The position numbers and the translations under genes were made by a program. A stretch of DNA of 64,000 bases, from positions 2,852,001 through 2,916,000 of the forward strand of contig CM082592.2 of assembly GCA_040954595.2 (NCBI GenBank), written 5' to 3'. Positions 1-11,300 of the stretch are shown here, piece by piece; within the stretch, counting starts at the first letter, position 1; each line of letters opens with the position of its first letter. This DNA is from Balanoglossus misakiensis. Taxonomy: Eukaryota; Hemichordata. Under the pieces are notes generated by a model that saw only the letters and a list, made by a program, of their open reading frames with translations, searched no databases and was not told where the DNA came from.

Positions 1-1
1 T

Positions 2-3000
2 CTGGATGCAAAGCAGTCGTTTGTAGATCTTGGATGTGGCAATGGTCTCTTGGTGCATTTACTCAATTCGGAAGGGGTAAGGTGAAATCTGATGGAATAG
101 ATTGCCGTTGGAGGTCTTCTCATAGACATGTTATCTTTGAATGATGTTCAGTTCAGCAACACTGAACACACGCATTGTTGTGAACATTGAAGACCAACAC
201 GTCAATTAGACTGATTGTAGACTGCTATTCTTCGATATCAAATGACGTCAGACGCGCTCAGGTGGCAGTTACGTTGGCATTCAAATTTCCAGATGACGGG
301 CAACTTCAGCAACGTGGTGTAGACAAAGACTGTGCAGACGAAATGCAATGAGGCTGATGAGGCACCATGCCTGATACATGTTACGTGTCTGGCAGTTCTA
401 AAGTAAAAACATACTCGGAAAAACTTTACTGGATGCCAAAATATTGCTTGCCCGTCACCTAGAAATGACAATGCCTTGGGTCACATGGCCAGAACACGTG
501 ATTGATAGTAAAGAATTGTTGTGAAGTGATGTTCTTTCGACTGAAAATATCAAACAGTTTCACGCTATATGTCATAAAATTGTATGAAAGCCATGCAGTT
601 GTTAAAGGGTGACGATCGTCTTACGCGCATGTGCCAAACCAGAGACTCTGGTTACAAAAATTGTATACAGTCAATGCCATAAGGCAGTGTGCTGTTCTAA
701 CAACAGACAAGATGGCGGCAACCACAGTCTGCTGCAGAGATCAGGATAAGACAGCAAATTGGATGAAAAGAAGGGACAAAACTAAAGTCTACTTATATGT
801 TGCGCATGAAATATGGAAGGAAGCGAAGGCAGTCCACTATTTGAATGTGTCAAACTCAAAATTTGCTGAACATTTGGATTGGACGTAATGTTTGTACACA
901 TGGAATTATGTACATGTGCATAAGACGATCGCCAGACTTTAACTGAGATATTCACTCATCTTAATTCTGGAACCTCAAAATCAACATACAAAAAAAAAAT
1001 AACATGTACATGTATATCTACATGAGAAATCGTCCAGTTTATTTTTAAGATATACATGTAACTACGCTTTGACATAGATGTTTATAATTACTACGCTTTG
1101 ACATAGATGTTTATAATTGATCCAGCATCCAGGGAAAGGTATTGACGTCAGACGGAGAAAGATATGGAACATTTATGGCCAAGCTACAAACCTAGAGGAA
1201 AGAACAATCATACCATCTGATAGGGCACTTTTCCCAGATTGTGATTGGTTGATTGGTAATCATTCGGATGAATTGACCCCATGGATTCCAGTGATTGCTG
1301 CAAGGTACGTTGAGTCTACAGTACCGGTACATGTATCTTTGACATTTAACCCTAATGCTACTTGATGTCATACCTGTTTAGAGTGTCAAGTCCCTTAAAT
1401 TACGTATTTACCACTTTTTCTTCTGAAACATATTTTGACTGTCTTGGCATGGCTCTCATACGTACTTAGACACACTTGGCAGTCTGAGCCCCCCGTAAAA
1501 TGTACCAAATCGCACTGGTTTGCACTGTATTGGTCTGAGGGTCTTGTATAGGCCCTACTGATTAACACGCACTTGGCAGTCTAACAGGCCTGGGAGCCAG
1601 GATTCTAGGCACCCTGGAAATCAAACCAGTTTCAACTGACTTGGCAGCGTTTATAGGGTTAAAACAAGCTTAGTCAATAGTTGTTTTATTTTGGTGTCCA
1701 AATATAGATTTACAAGGTATTCATTGTAATTGGGCATATCATAATATGGCTGTAAAAACATATTTCAGATGAAGCATAAAAATGCATACACATTTTGCCA
1801 AGAAGATTGACCAACATATCAATATACCAATATTAACACAACACAACTGGTGAATTAAATTCCTACGACCCCCTGCACATAATTTATTCACATTGTACAA
1901 TCACTCCATGTGTGTACCTGTATGCATTTCTAGATGTAATTCTTTCTATCTGTTTCTCATTCCAGATCAAGTTACAACACTCGTTATTTTGTTCTGCCTT
2001 GTTGTTTCCATGATTTCAATTGCAAATTTAGAAGAACAAGGGCAGACATAGCACAGTACAGAACCTACCTGAATTATATCAGCGAAATTGGTGAGATCTG
2101 TGGGTTTACAATTGAAGAAGATGCTCTTAGAATCCCTTCAACAAAGCGAGTGAGTGTTGGTTTTTGAGTTCTTGCAAACATCATGTAGTCAAATGAGAAT
2201 CACCCTTGGAGGTTCTGTCTGTCCGTCTGTGTGTGGGTGTACGTGCGTGCACTTGCATGTATCTGCATGTGTTTCTCCCAAACCCTCCATGTAACTCAGC
2301 CTTGCCTGAACACGTGTCATTCATGAACAAAGACAATGTAAATGGCATATATTTATTCCTGGAAAAACCTGGAAGATTGATTGATTGATTGATTGATTGA
2401 TTAACTTTCGGTCTATTTTTTCAGCAAAGTACCTATATTCAGTAATGACGATAAAAGTTCAACCAATCAGTCAATCAACAAAGTTATAAAGTACCAAAAT
2501 GTATAACAATGTTATTTTCAAAGTCAATGAAAATGGATGATCACTAAAGTGTTTGAACTCAGCATACGACCGGTAAATGATTGTAACTGCTATAAAACAC
2601 ATGATTTGTATGCAACATAACATACAAAGCTATTTTAAATTTACTGTGTTGGCCACCTGTCACAATACTTATCTCTCCACTGCTTATGGATTGAAGGATT
2701 TTCACACCAACCCCATTTAGTGGAACCCTAATTCTGTAGATGCACAAAAACCAGAACAGCTTAGTATAATAATTGCATGTCTATGATTTTTTTAAATGTA
2801 CAATAACAATTGTCTATGTCTGTGCATCTGTTTGTCTCTCTAAAGATATGTCAAATTGGTAAACAACGGACTTATCCCATTGATGAGCAGTCCGCAATTG
2901 AAAGTCAAATGCAAGATTTTATCGCCGAGAAGTGTCGGTTAAGTGTTACCAGGAAAGACACAGAGCAGAGTGATCAGTCGCCTTGCAATGATACAGTGAA

Positions 3001-4679
3001 CTGTGCCAGCAACTGTGGTCAAGCAACTGACTGTGATAATACCGACCCCACTGAAGGGATGCAGCATTGGAGGGATTACGTGGAAATGTCCGATGATGCA
3101 CCTCGACATCCAATAGGAGGAGGTGTTACTGCAGACGGTTGGATAGATAACTTCAAACCAAGAGGTCCGAGGGAACTTGTGAGGAACTGCTCCACGGTGG
3201 ACCGAGCACTGAGGGTCCACATCACAAACACCATTGCTGGAAAACTGTTGGAGCTTGGAACCGCAGAAGATATGCTAAATGTAGAGTTGGAAGAAGGCAC
3301 GCAAAAACGCTGGAATAGGGGAGGTATTATATGTGGCACTGTTCAGATATATAAGTGTGCATGAAAATTGAAATCACTTCAAATAAAAAAAAAATTGTTG
3401 GAGCCAAAACTCAGGGATAATCTGTGAACTGATTTCTATTTTCTTGCATTTTTATACTAACACGAAAGCTGCCATTTTCAAGCTCTGGTTCTCGCATTGT
3501 ACTAGTAGTTAAACAATCTGAATTACCATTGCAAGTTTTGACGTTGTTTAAATCAGACATTCAAAGTAACACAATCCTTTCATACTTTTCTTTTTCATTG
3601 TTTTATATAAATTGGTTGAGTGAATTGATGATCAGAGAATTTCATGATCGTGGATTTTTGTGCTACATGGTTTACTTTTGTTCACTCAAGCAAAAACAAA
3701 GTCCTACAAAAGTGTTTGTTGATCACATAATATTTAGATGTTATTACACAAAGTTTGGTCAATAATATTCCATATAAGTGAATAATACGGGCTCCTATCT
3801 TCACTGTGAGAACAATAGAAAGTGGCAAATACAGGCATTGATTGATAGTCTTCTGACTGATCGTAGTAAAAAGTCTAAACATAACCCGATACTTTCAACT
3901 TCTTGGCAAATTTTAGTTAATGTCAAAAACCCTGCACAATTTTTGACTTGTCAATTCCCTTTCTTGCAGGCAAACTACCACTTCCAGAAGTAGCAGCTAT
4001 GTTCACGAGTAAGACATTAGGACAACTGAAAAATGAATGCGGAGGATTACAAACATTACTTCGAAACAGTCATCAAGTTTTTCAAGGTAATATATGTGAC
4101 TGTATCAAAGCATTGTCAATAATTTGTTGCCTTCCAAAAAAGCCAGACAGAAAAAAAATACATTTTCCAAGAATTACTTCGACATGTACTCTGCTGATTT
4201 TGAAAATTTGCATTTCCGTTGAAAATGCTACATTACATTTTCATAGCTATGTAGTGCCTTTCTAAATTGAAATTCGAAAATGCAGCTAAGTGGGTTCGTG
4301 TTAGGAACTGATCAGCATGAAACCAACTGTGACTGAAAAATGGTATGGTACACTTGAGTGTACTAATAGTGTCACTGTGATCAAATGGGAGCAAAGTGCC
4401 CTTTACACTATTTTGTGCCGTTTTTTACTTGCAGTCTTTGGAGGCGTAGTGCAGCTACGTGATTGGTCAAAGATGGAGCCAATCAGGAAGCACAAAGCAA
4501 AATGGCAACGGGAGAAAAGAGACCAGACAATGACGAGCAACAGTTCAAAGCAACTCCAAAAAACTAAACTCTGTTGGTTTTATATGAACCACCCAGACGG
4601 GTGTCCAAGACGTGATGACCTTTGTACCTTTGCACACGGTAGCCATGAACTCAGACAAAGACCAAATTTTAATGAGTAG
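2..4679 (+). CDS. TRMT44: tRNA (uracil-2'-O)-methyltransferase TRMT44, C-terminal part (5' end outside window)
   Basis: TRMT44 2'-O-methylates U44 of tRNA-Ser in the cytosol. Coding exons: 2-76, 1126-1304, 1966-2149, 2846-3323, 3970-4086, 4435-4679 (stop TAG). All junctions are GT-AG and phases agree, giving 425 residues; the human protein has about 757, so roughly the first 45% lies left of the window. Seen: the SAM-binding motif FVDLGCGNG in the first exon; the family block GIDVRRRKIW and DWLIGNHSDELTPWIPVIAAR in two pieces (IGNHSDELTPWIPV) in exon 2; VLPCCFHDF in exon 3; a poorly conserved linker in exon 4; and a C-terminal CCCH zinc finger (CWFYMNHPDGC, then C-x6-C-x3-H) in the last exon. 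An AATAAA at 5089-5094 could serve the 3' end. The gene converges on VPS33A. Intron 1 holds an inverted-repeat element and a 29-bp duplication beside its acceptor. Confidence 0.95.
602..942. mobile_element. TTAA-flanked inverted-repeat element, family A, copy 1
   Basis: Bounded by TTAA at 602-605 and 939-942. The ends are imperfect inverted repeats carrying CGATCGTCTTA followed by a GC/AC-ATGTG block. The interior matches the copy at 55145-55486 over its whole length. A frame of about 60 codons is open in both copies. It lies in TRMT44 intron 1. TTAA target sites suggest a piggyBac-type non-autonomous element; that class is inferred. Confidence 0.8.
1061..1118. repeat. 29-bp perfect tandem duplication beside a splice acceptor
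   Basis: The 29-base unit beginning ACTACGCTTTGAC occurs at 1061-1089 and again at 1090-1118, only 7 bases before the TRMT44 exon starting at 1126. The likely branch-point region is therefore doubled. Confidence 0.9.
1346..1662. mobile_element. TTAACCCTAA inverted-repeat element, family B, copy 1
   Basis: Begins TTAACCCTAATGC at 1346 and ends with GGGTTAA at 1662. The interior (ACTTGGCAGTCT, GGAGCCAGGATTCTAGG, GGCCCTACTGATTAACA) recurs at 13028-13349 in the same orientation and at 53979-54292 in reverse. It lies in TRMT44 intron 2. Confidence 0.85.
2375..2402. repeat. (GATT)n microsatellite
   Basis: About seven GATT units in TRMT44 intron 3. Confidence 0.9.
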
Positions 4680-5363
4680 TGCCAAAATATGGCTGAACTT
4701 TTTAAGTTTACAATATAAATGTTGGTGTACTATCCTGCGAGAAGGCATCACAAATCATTAATATACAATGAATTGTTTTCATCAAATAATTTACTACCTC
4801 CAGTGATTTTACCACTGTAAGTGGCAATTTAAAAGCCTGAAATTGGAGATTCTGTCCATCTTCACTTGTTGCGAGATACAGTAAGTCGTATAGTTTCAAT
4901 TGACAATTGTAGGATTTCTGGACACTAGGTGCCGAAGTTTCATACCTCGTGGTTATTCACTGCATTAAATCCTTTGGGAAACAAAGTGTTCATTGAAGTC
5001 TTCATTGGTCTTGAGATCACGAACAAAAATTATTTCGTTACATACAGCAAATAGGTCAATGGGCCTGTAATTTTTTCTGCTCATCTAAAATAAACTTAAA
5101 GAATGACATTTCTTTGCTGCAAAAAGTATATGAGTTGATACATAAATTTTTATGTCACAAGCACTCAAATTACTTAGTCAGTATACAAATGTACCATGTG
5201 CGGGCTTGAAGTTGCAGTTGCTCGAATAATGTCAAACTGCATTAATAATTCCATTCTCTCTTGTTTTATATGTTGTACAAGAAATCCTGCAACATTGACT
5301 TGTATTCCACTGTGATGATGTAATTGTTACTGTTTGCTCAGTTTCATGAGAAACATTATTTGC
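4680..5363. other. Convergent intergenic spacer TRMT44 / VPS33A
   Basis: Holds the 3' ends of both genes. AATAAA on the + strand at 5089-5094 is a candidate TRMT44 polyadenylation signal. No clear AATAAA is seen for VPS33A on the other strand. No coding signal. Confidence 0.6.
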
Positions 5364-8300
5364 TCAAGTCCTGCTGCCTGTTGTCGTGCGGTCATTCCGA
5401 TTTTCTGCTGGTAACAGGTCCTCCATTATTGATTTGATGAAAGTGGTCCCATTTATAATTTTGGTTGTTGCAACTATGAAATCGCCCGGCCCTGTAAAAA
5501 TAAAATATCAAAGAAATGGAGGTCAGCATGAATATATGTATGACCAAGTAGACAGGATAACTTCAAATGTTCATCTTGAGTCTATTAGTACCTTGCTTAT
5601 AAACACACAGCTAAGGGCGCTGTTTCCGATAGAAGTAAGTGGTTGGGACCAGGTTATAATTTGAAATTACTGAAAAACAGGAAATTTTTGCAAGAGGAAA
5701 TTTTCGCGATATCAAAACAGGCAACTGTTACGCGACAATTAATTTTCGCGTCCTCATATTTCACTGCATAGTTATCGCCGAAAAACATTTTTAGGCGACT
5801 TCTTTATTTTTGCGTTTTTTTGGCTCTTGCGTAGTTTGCGAAAATTTATCGTTAGCGAAAATTTCCTGCTTTACAGTATTGCAGCAATGAAAGTATTGTA
5901 CAAAAAATAAATTGATCTGCTCACAATCACCACATAAGAAACGTGATAGAAAACACACCATATACTAATCATAGATCACATAATAATACATTAGATACTT
6001 ACCATCTTCTTGTTGGGATAAAAACCTCAAAGCAGCTATTTCAGCATAGGTTACACCACCAAGGAAAAACACCATTGTCACCTTTTGGTTTTCATTAGGT
6101 CCTTCTGCATTTTGTGACTCTATATGCATGGATTAGAAGATAATTCTTAATCAATGAGACGGCTTCATCTGTTTCGTTTAAACAACGGATGTAATTTTTT
6201 GTATAGACATCACAGCAACCCACAATTTTATGTAATAGTTGGAAGCTGTTAGCTGAATTGTAATTTTTATTTTCCGACAAATTGAATAACCTTTCCCCAG
6301 TCTTTTTGCCAAGACTTTTCTAACATCCATAAACCCTGACAGCTGGCTGGCCATGTTGAGTGCGTATGTGAGTTGTGTGTCCACTATGCCTTGCATAGGT
6401 CTCTACATCATTCCTCCTATATAACCAACTGTCTCTGGGGGTTACACGATAAGTGAAAGTAGATCATTATATTCACCCCAAATATGTTCGATAAAAACCA
6501 GAAAAAAAGTACCTACTTTTTCTTCTGAGACCAACTGGTATTTGCTGAGTTTCCTGCACAGTTGGTCCAGGTAGAATGCGCAAGACTTCTTCAATAGTTC
6601 TCCAACCTGGCCTCACTAAATACTGTGCTAATCTCACTGTCAATGGAGCATAGCCACTATAAACATACGAAACATCATTTGGGTTCTGTAATAAATGTAC
6701 ATAAAAACAATATTAAAACATCAGATTATGTCAGATTATAATATTGTCATGAAACGCATTTTCAGTAATGAAGACATTCAATTTAATATACATGTACAAC
6801 TCCTACGATGAACTTAGAAGACAGAAATCACCCTCTTTTGACCTTGACACTGAATTTGGTGTTAGATGTATGGTACAATTGCTCAGTGAATCATGATGGT
6901 TCAATGGTTCTGGAACAGCCTACTCTTTATAAACTCTACTTAACAGCCCTAACCGAGGAACCCTAGACCGGCTCAGTAGGAAAATCTTTGGGTGGTAGAT
7001 GTCCAGGCGTAATAATTCTGTCACCAGAGCCTGTTTGTAACAGCGCCCTCTACACACAGCATGTCAGAACACTCACATAAAACCACTGATCAAAAACATG
7101 CATATCTTCTAATATGGAGGTAAGCAATTCTGTCATCTGCAACAAATATTATTTGCTTTGAAAATTATGTGGTGGTTACTGTTTTGGGGGGAAAAGTTTG
7201 ACTCAAGTAGATGGTTGAAGTGTTGATCACAGCAGCAGATGATTCATAAAACAGCATATAAAGATGTCTCTATATTGAAAGAACATCTTACCTGTTCGTT
7301 CACATCTTCTACAGTTAATCTCAGTGATTTTCGGATCATGGAAAAGTTTTTCTGTGTTTGAGGTTTGAGCAGTCCTGTTTTTTCCAAATTGTTGAGCGTC
7401 ACCATGTGTTCATATCCATATGTCTAAAAAGAAATTTAAACGACTGATTCTGTTGAAAATGCAAATTAATTGTATGAAATTTTAGAAGCCCTACAAGAGT
7501 AGAGTTTGTTTGTGTGATGCCATCACCAACCCCCCCCCCCCCCTCTCGCCCCCCCCCCCCCCAGCCCATGGCCCACCTCGCCATCTCAGATCAAGGTCAG
7601 GTTGACCCAATGCCAGTTGTCTGCCACTAACATCAAGTGGAATCATTCCTCCAGGCTTTGCATATTCATGAATTTTTCCATATACATGTATGTACATGTA
7701 TAGTCTTTAGTCACAGACAACTTTAACAACTGACAACAATTAATATCACAGTAAATGCAATGTTTGCTACACTACCTGAAGTATCTCCCTTCTGTAGAAA
7801 TCTAACACTTTGGGTTTCAATCCATTGTTTGTTACACACTGCATACACACCAATCTTAGAACCTGAAAAGAAAACAATTAAAACCAATACATAGGAGCAG
7901 TGTATTTATTATTCTTTGAAAGAAAAAAAACGTGTCTGGTGGCTGAGAAGTTTCTGATACTGATGTCTAGCAAGAAATTCATAATATTCTACATGTAGGG
8001 CTATGGAATGTGATAATCAGGAACTGCATCTGGGTAGTCATCTACCTTAAAGCTGCATCGCTAATTGCCCCACTCTATCAGTTCAACCACTCCATTAATT
8101 CAACCACCCACTATTCTTTGGAAAATTAATTATTTTGTAATCTTCAATTGTTTGACCACTGATGAAATGCATGTGTTGATAGTGTGTATTTTTCATGAAG
8201 ATATCTGCAACTTTGACCTTCCAAGGTATTCAGAACTCACTGATTTTATTCTGGCTGACCTTAAACAGTACAATTCTATCATAAATATCACCTAAACTAC

Positions 8301-11300
8301 ATGCTGATAGTGCATACAGTTCATGCCATGCAAACGTGCCCCCCTGAAAAATATTTCAAGCACTATGAGTGGCCATTTTGTTGTTGTTATTTTTATTCTA
8401 TTAGTTTGTCTTTTCACAAATCATATTTATTTTTTTCTGGTCGAACTGATGGAGTGATTACGGTAGATTAACTGACTTTGAATCACATACAGACATTATT
8501 TCTGCATTAGGTTTTATATTTACCTTAATCAGAGGTTCTTTCCTGGCTATACAGTCTTCAATGTAGTTATTGACCTTGTCCGTTTCTATGCCATGCATGA
8601 ATTCTGATAAAGTGAAATTTAGACAAGTTTGAAAATCATTACACAACTGAGCAATTTGTTTTCCAGTGAGCTGTGAAGAATTTTGAAAGTTGTTATCCAC
8701 TGTGGCTAATATAATAGTTTCATTTTTTTTAAAGGGACAAAGTCTCTCTCTCGTTCGATACAAGACACCGTTTATGTTATTCTACATGGGGATATATAGT
8801 GAATCAACGTTCGACCACACACAACTTCCATCCCACTTGTAGACACGAGAGTGAAAATCTTGCCAAAATGAATAATCGGTGTTTACCGTTTATTCATTTT
8901 GGCGAGATTTCTTATGTCCTACAAATGGGATGGAAGTTGTGTGTTGTCGAACATTGATTTACGGTACTATATATCCACATGTAGAATAACATAAATGGTG
9001 TCTTGCATCAAACATAATGAAAAAAAGGCAGCGAGAGAGACTTTGTCCCTTTAATAGCCACCAACAAATTTCATCAGGCAGACATTTTTTATGAAAATAC
9101 AACTTGATGGACTACATGTATTACAATGTTCAATAAGTACTTGCACATGATACCTTGTTGAACTTGTAATGAATCCATAAAATCATCCAATTCTACAACT
9201 TCTTTGATCAGCTCTGCTATGGAAGTATCTGGGAGGGGAGAAATACATGTTACAACAGGCTTCATTATTCATGTAATATTAATGTTTCAATTCTCCAGAT
9301 TTTTTTTTTAAACAACATTTCATTTACCGTAGTCTGCATCTTGTCATCGGTTTATAACATAAGAAGGGGGTTCCTGTCTTTGAAAAAAACAACATTTTCC
9401 CTAATTCTAGCTCTGAAGGGGGTACAAATGTAGCTTGACCCTTTGCCAATTTCTGACAAAACAGTGGCGCACAACTTACTAAGAGCCTGGGACAAAATGC
9501 GAGAGTTTAAACAAGACTTAAAATCACAAGACGTGACAATAACATTTCAAGTGACTTACGATTTGCTAATGACTGTTTTGCCGCCTGTATATGTGGTAGT
9601 TTGGAGACAAACTGTTTGATCTCTCCCACTGTCTTTGCATCTTTGCGTTCCTGAAAGTACAGGTATGTATGAATTAAATTTAATCAATGTATTGCATTGC
9701 ATTGCATTGTATTGTATTGTATTGTATTATATTGTATTGTATTGTATTGTATTGTATTGTATTGTATTGTATTGTATTGCAAACCAATTGTACATGAACA
9801 AACTAGCAATGCCTCCTGAGTTACTGTAAAACCGGCAATTTTTGCGATACTGAAAGAGACAACTATTACGCTACGATTAATTTTCGCGTTCTGGTATTTC
9901 ACTGAATCGTTATCTCCGAAAAAACATTTTTACGCAACTTTTTTATGTTCGCATTTTATGGCACTCGCAAAAATTTCCCGTTTTAAAGTATCAATATAAT
10001 ATAATATAAAATATAATACACAGTAACTTGTGAACTTTACCTCAAATGCAGCAGAAAGAAGTTTGGCTTTTTTGCTTAATTCTGGACCAACCGCATTGAA
10101 GTTTTTATCTCTCAATACAGAATACAGTTCATCGGTCGAATTGAGAACAAATTTCTTCGGTTCCGTTGGCATCTCTGTGGGTTCCCCTTCTTTTTGACGT
10201 GTAAATTTCTCAGGTGGCAACTTGACATTTGCTGAAAATGAGATGAAGAACACTGTTAAATATTTAAAACTTAAAGAAATAGCCAGCGGGCAAGATGAGA
10301 TGACAGCTGGTTTCAAGGGTAATTCAAAGATTAAAGCTCCATTACTGTAACTTTTGACCATATTTTCAGTAATTTTATTTTGTGTATATACTGGAGTTTC
10401 TGGTTAAAATCCCCAAAGCATAATGAAATGCACCACAGTAAACAGCTTATCGACACAGCCTATGTGTGTATAGCCAGTATTGTTATTGTTGAAAATTGAA
10501 TTTAAGTCCGGACTTGAATTCATTTGTCAACAATTTAGAGTCATTACACATTCATTTGACAAGCAAACTGGGTATTTTATTAATCCATAGGGAGTAGGAC
10601 AAGAAATTGCATAATAATAAATAGAACAGAAATATTGAAAAATTGCCAAAAGTTACAGCTAATGTCCCTTGTATTTCATATTCAATATTCCAAACAGAAT
10701 GACAGCAAATGCAAGTGAAACCTATTACAAAAATGTCATCAATTTAAACCTTCTCAGGCCTCAACCCTATACAAAATGGTAAATTCGTGAATGTAAACAG
10801 GAACTCCGGTCTTTAAGAATTAAACTCCAAATATTTAGTACATGAACACCAACAAGAACGTTTGAGTAATGACGCAAACAAATCACTTTCTTTCCACCTC
10901 TAGAACAGATACAAAAAGAAAACCCACATGAAGCTCCCCCCCCCCCCCCAAAAAAAAAAAATCATGTTTTTTTTTTGGGGGGGGGGGGGGCTGATTGACA
11001 CACACCATTTTTCAATCAAAGCAATACGAAAAGTGAAGGAACTTTCTATATTCATCCATCATGAACTTACTGTTAGCTATGCCATAAATTTCGTCAATCA
11101 GCCCTTCATATGTCAGCTGCGAGGGCAGTGGTGTCAATAAATCCACATTTCGATCCAACAAAAGCAAAGAATCAATTTGTGGTGGAATCTGATCTTCATG
11201 GCCGGCCATCTCACGTCTCATTCGTAACATCATATCAGTCACATGCTGAAACAAGAGTGAAAAATAGCGTCAAGGACACTGTGCTCCCATATATTCATAA

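Noticed and set aside
5386-5664. 92-codon + strand frame
   Set aside because: Antisense shadow of the last VPS33A exon plus flank.
6517-6520. Donor GTACTT for VPS33A exon 13
   Set aside because: It would extend the exon by four bases and put a stop in the next exon; GTAGGT restores the frame into [16 protein letters not shown].
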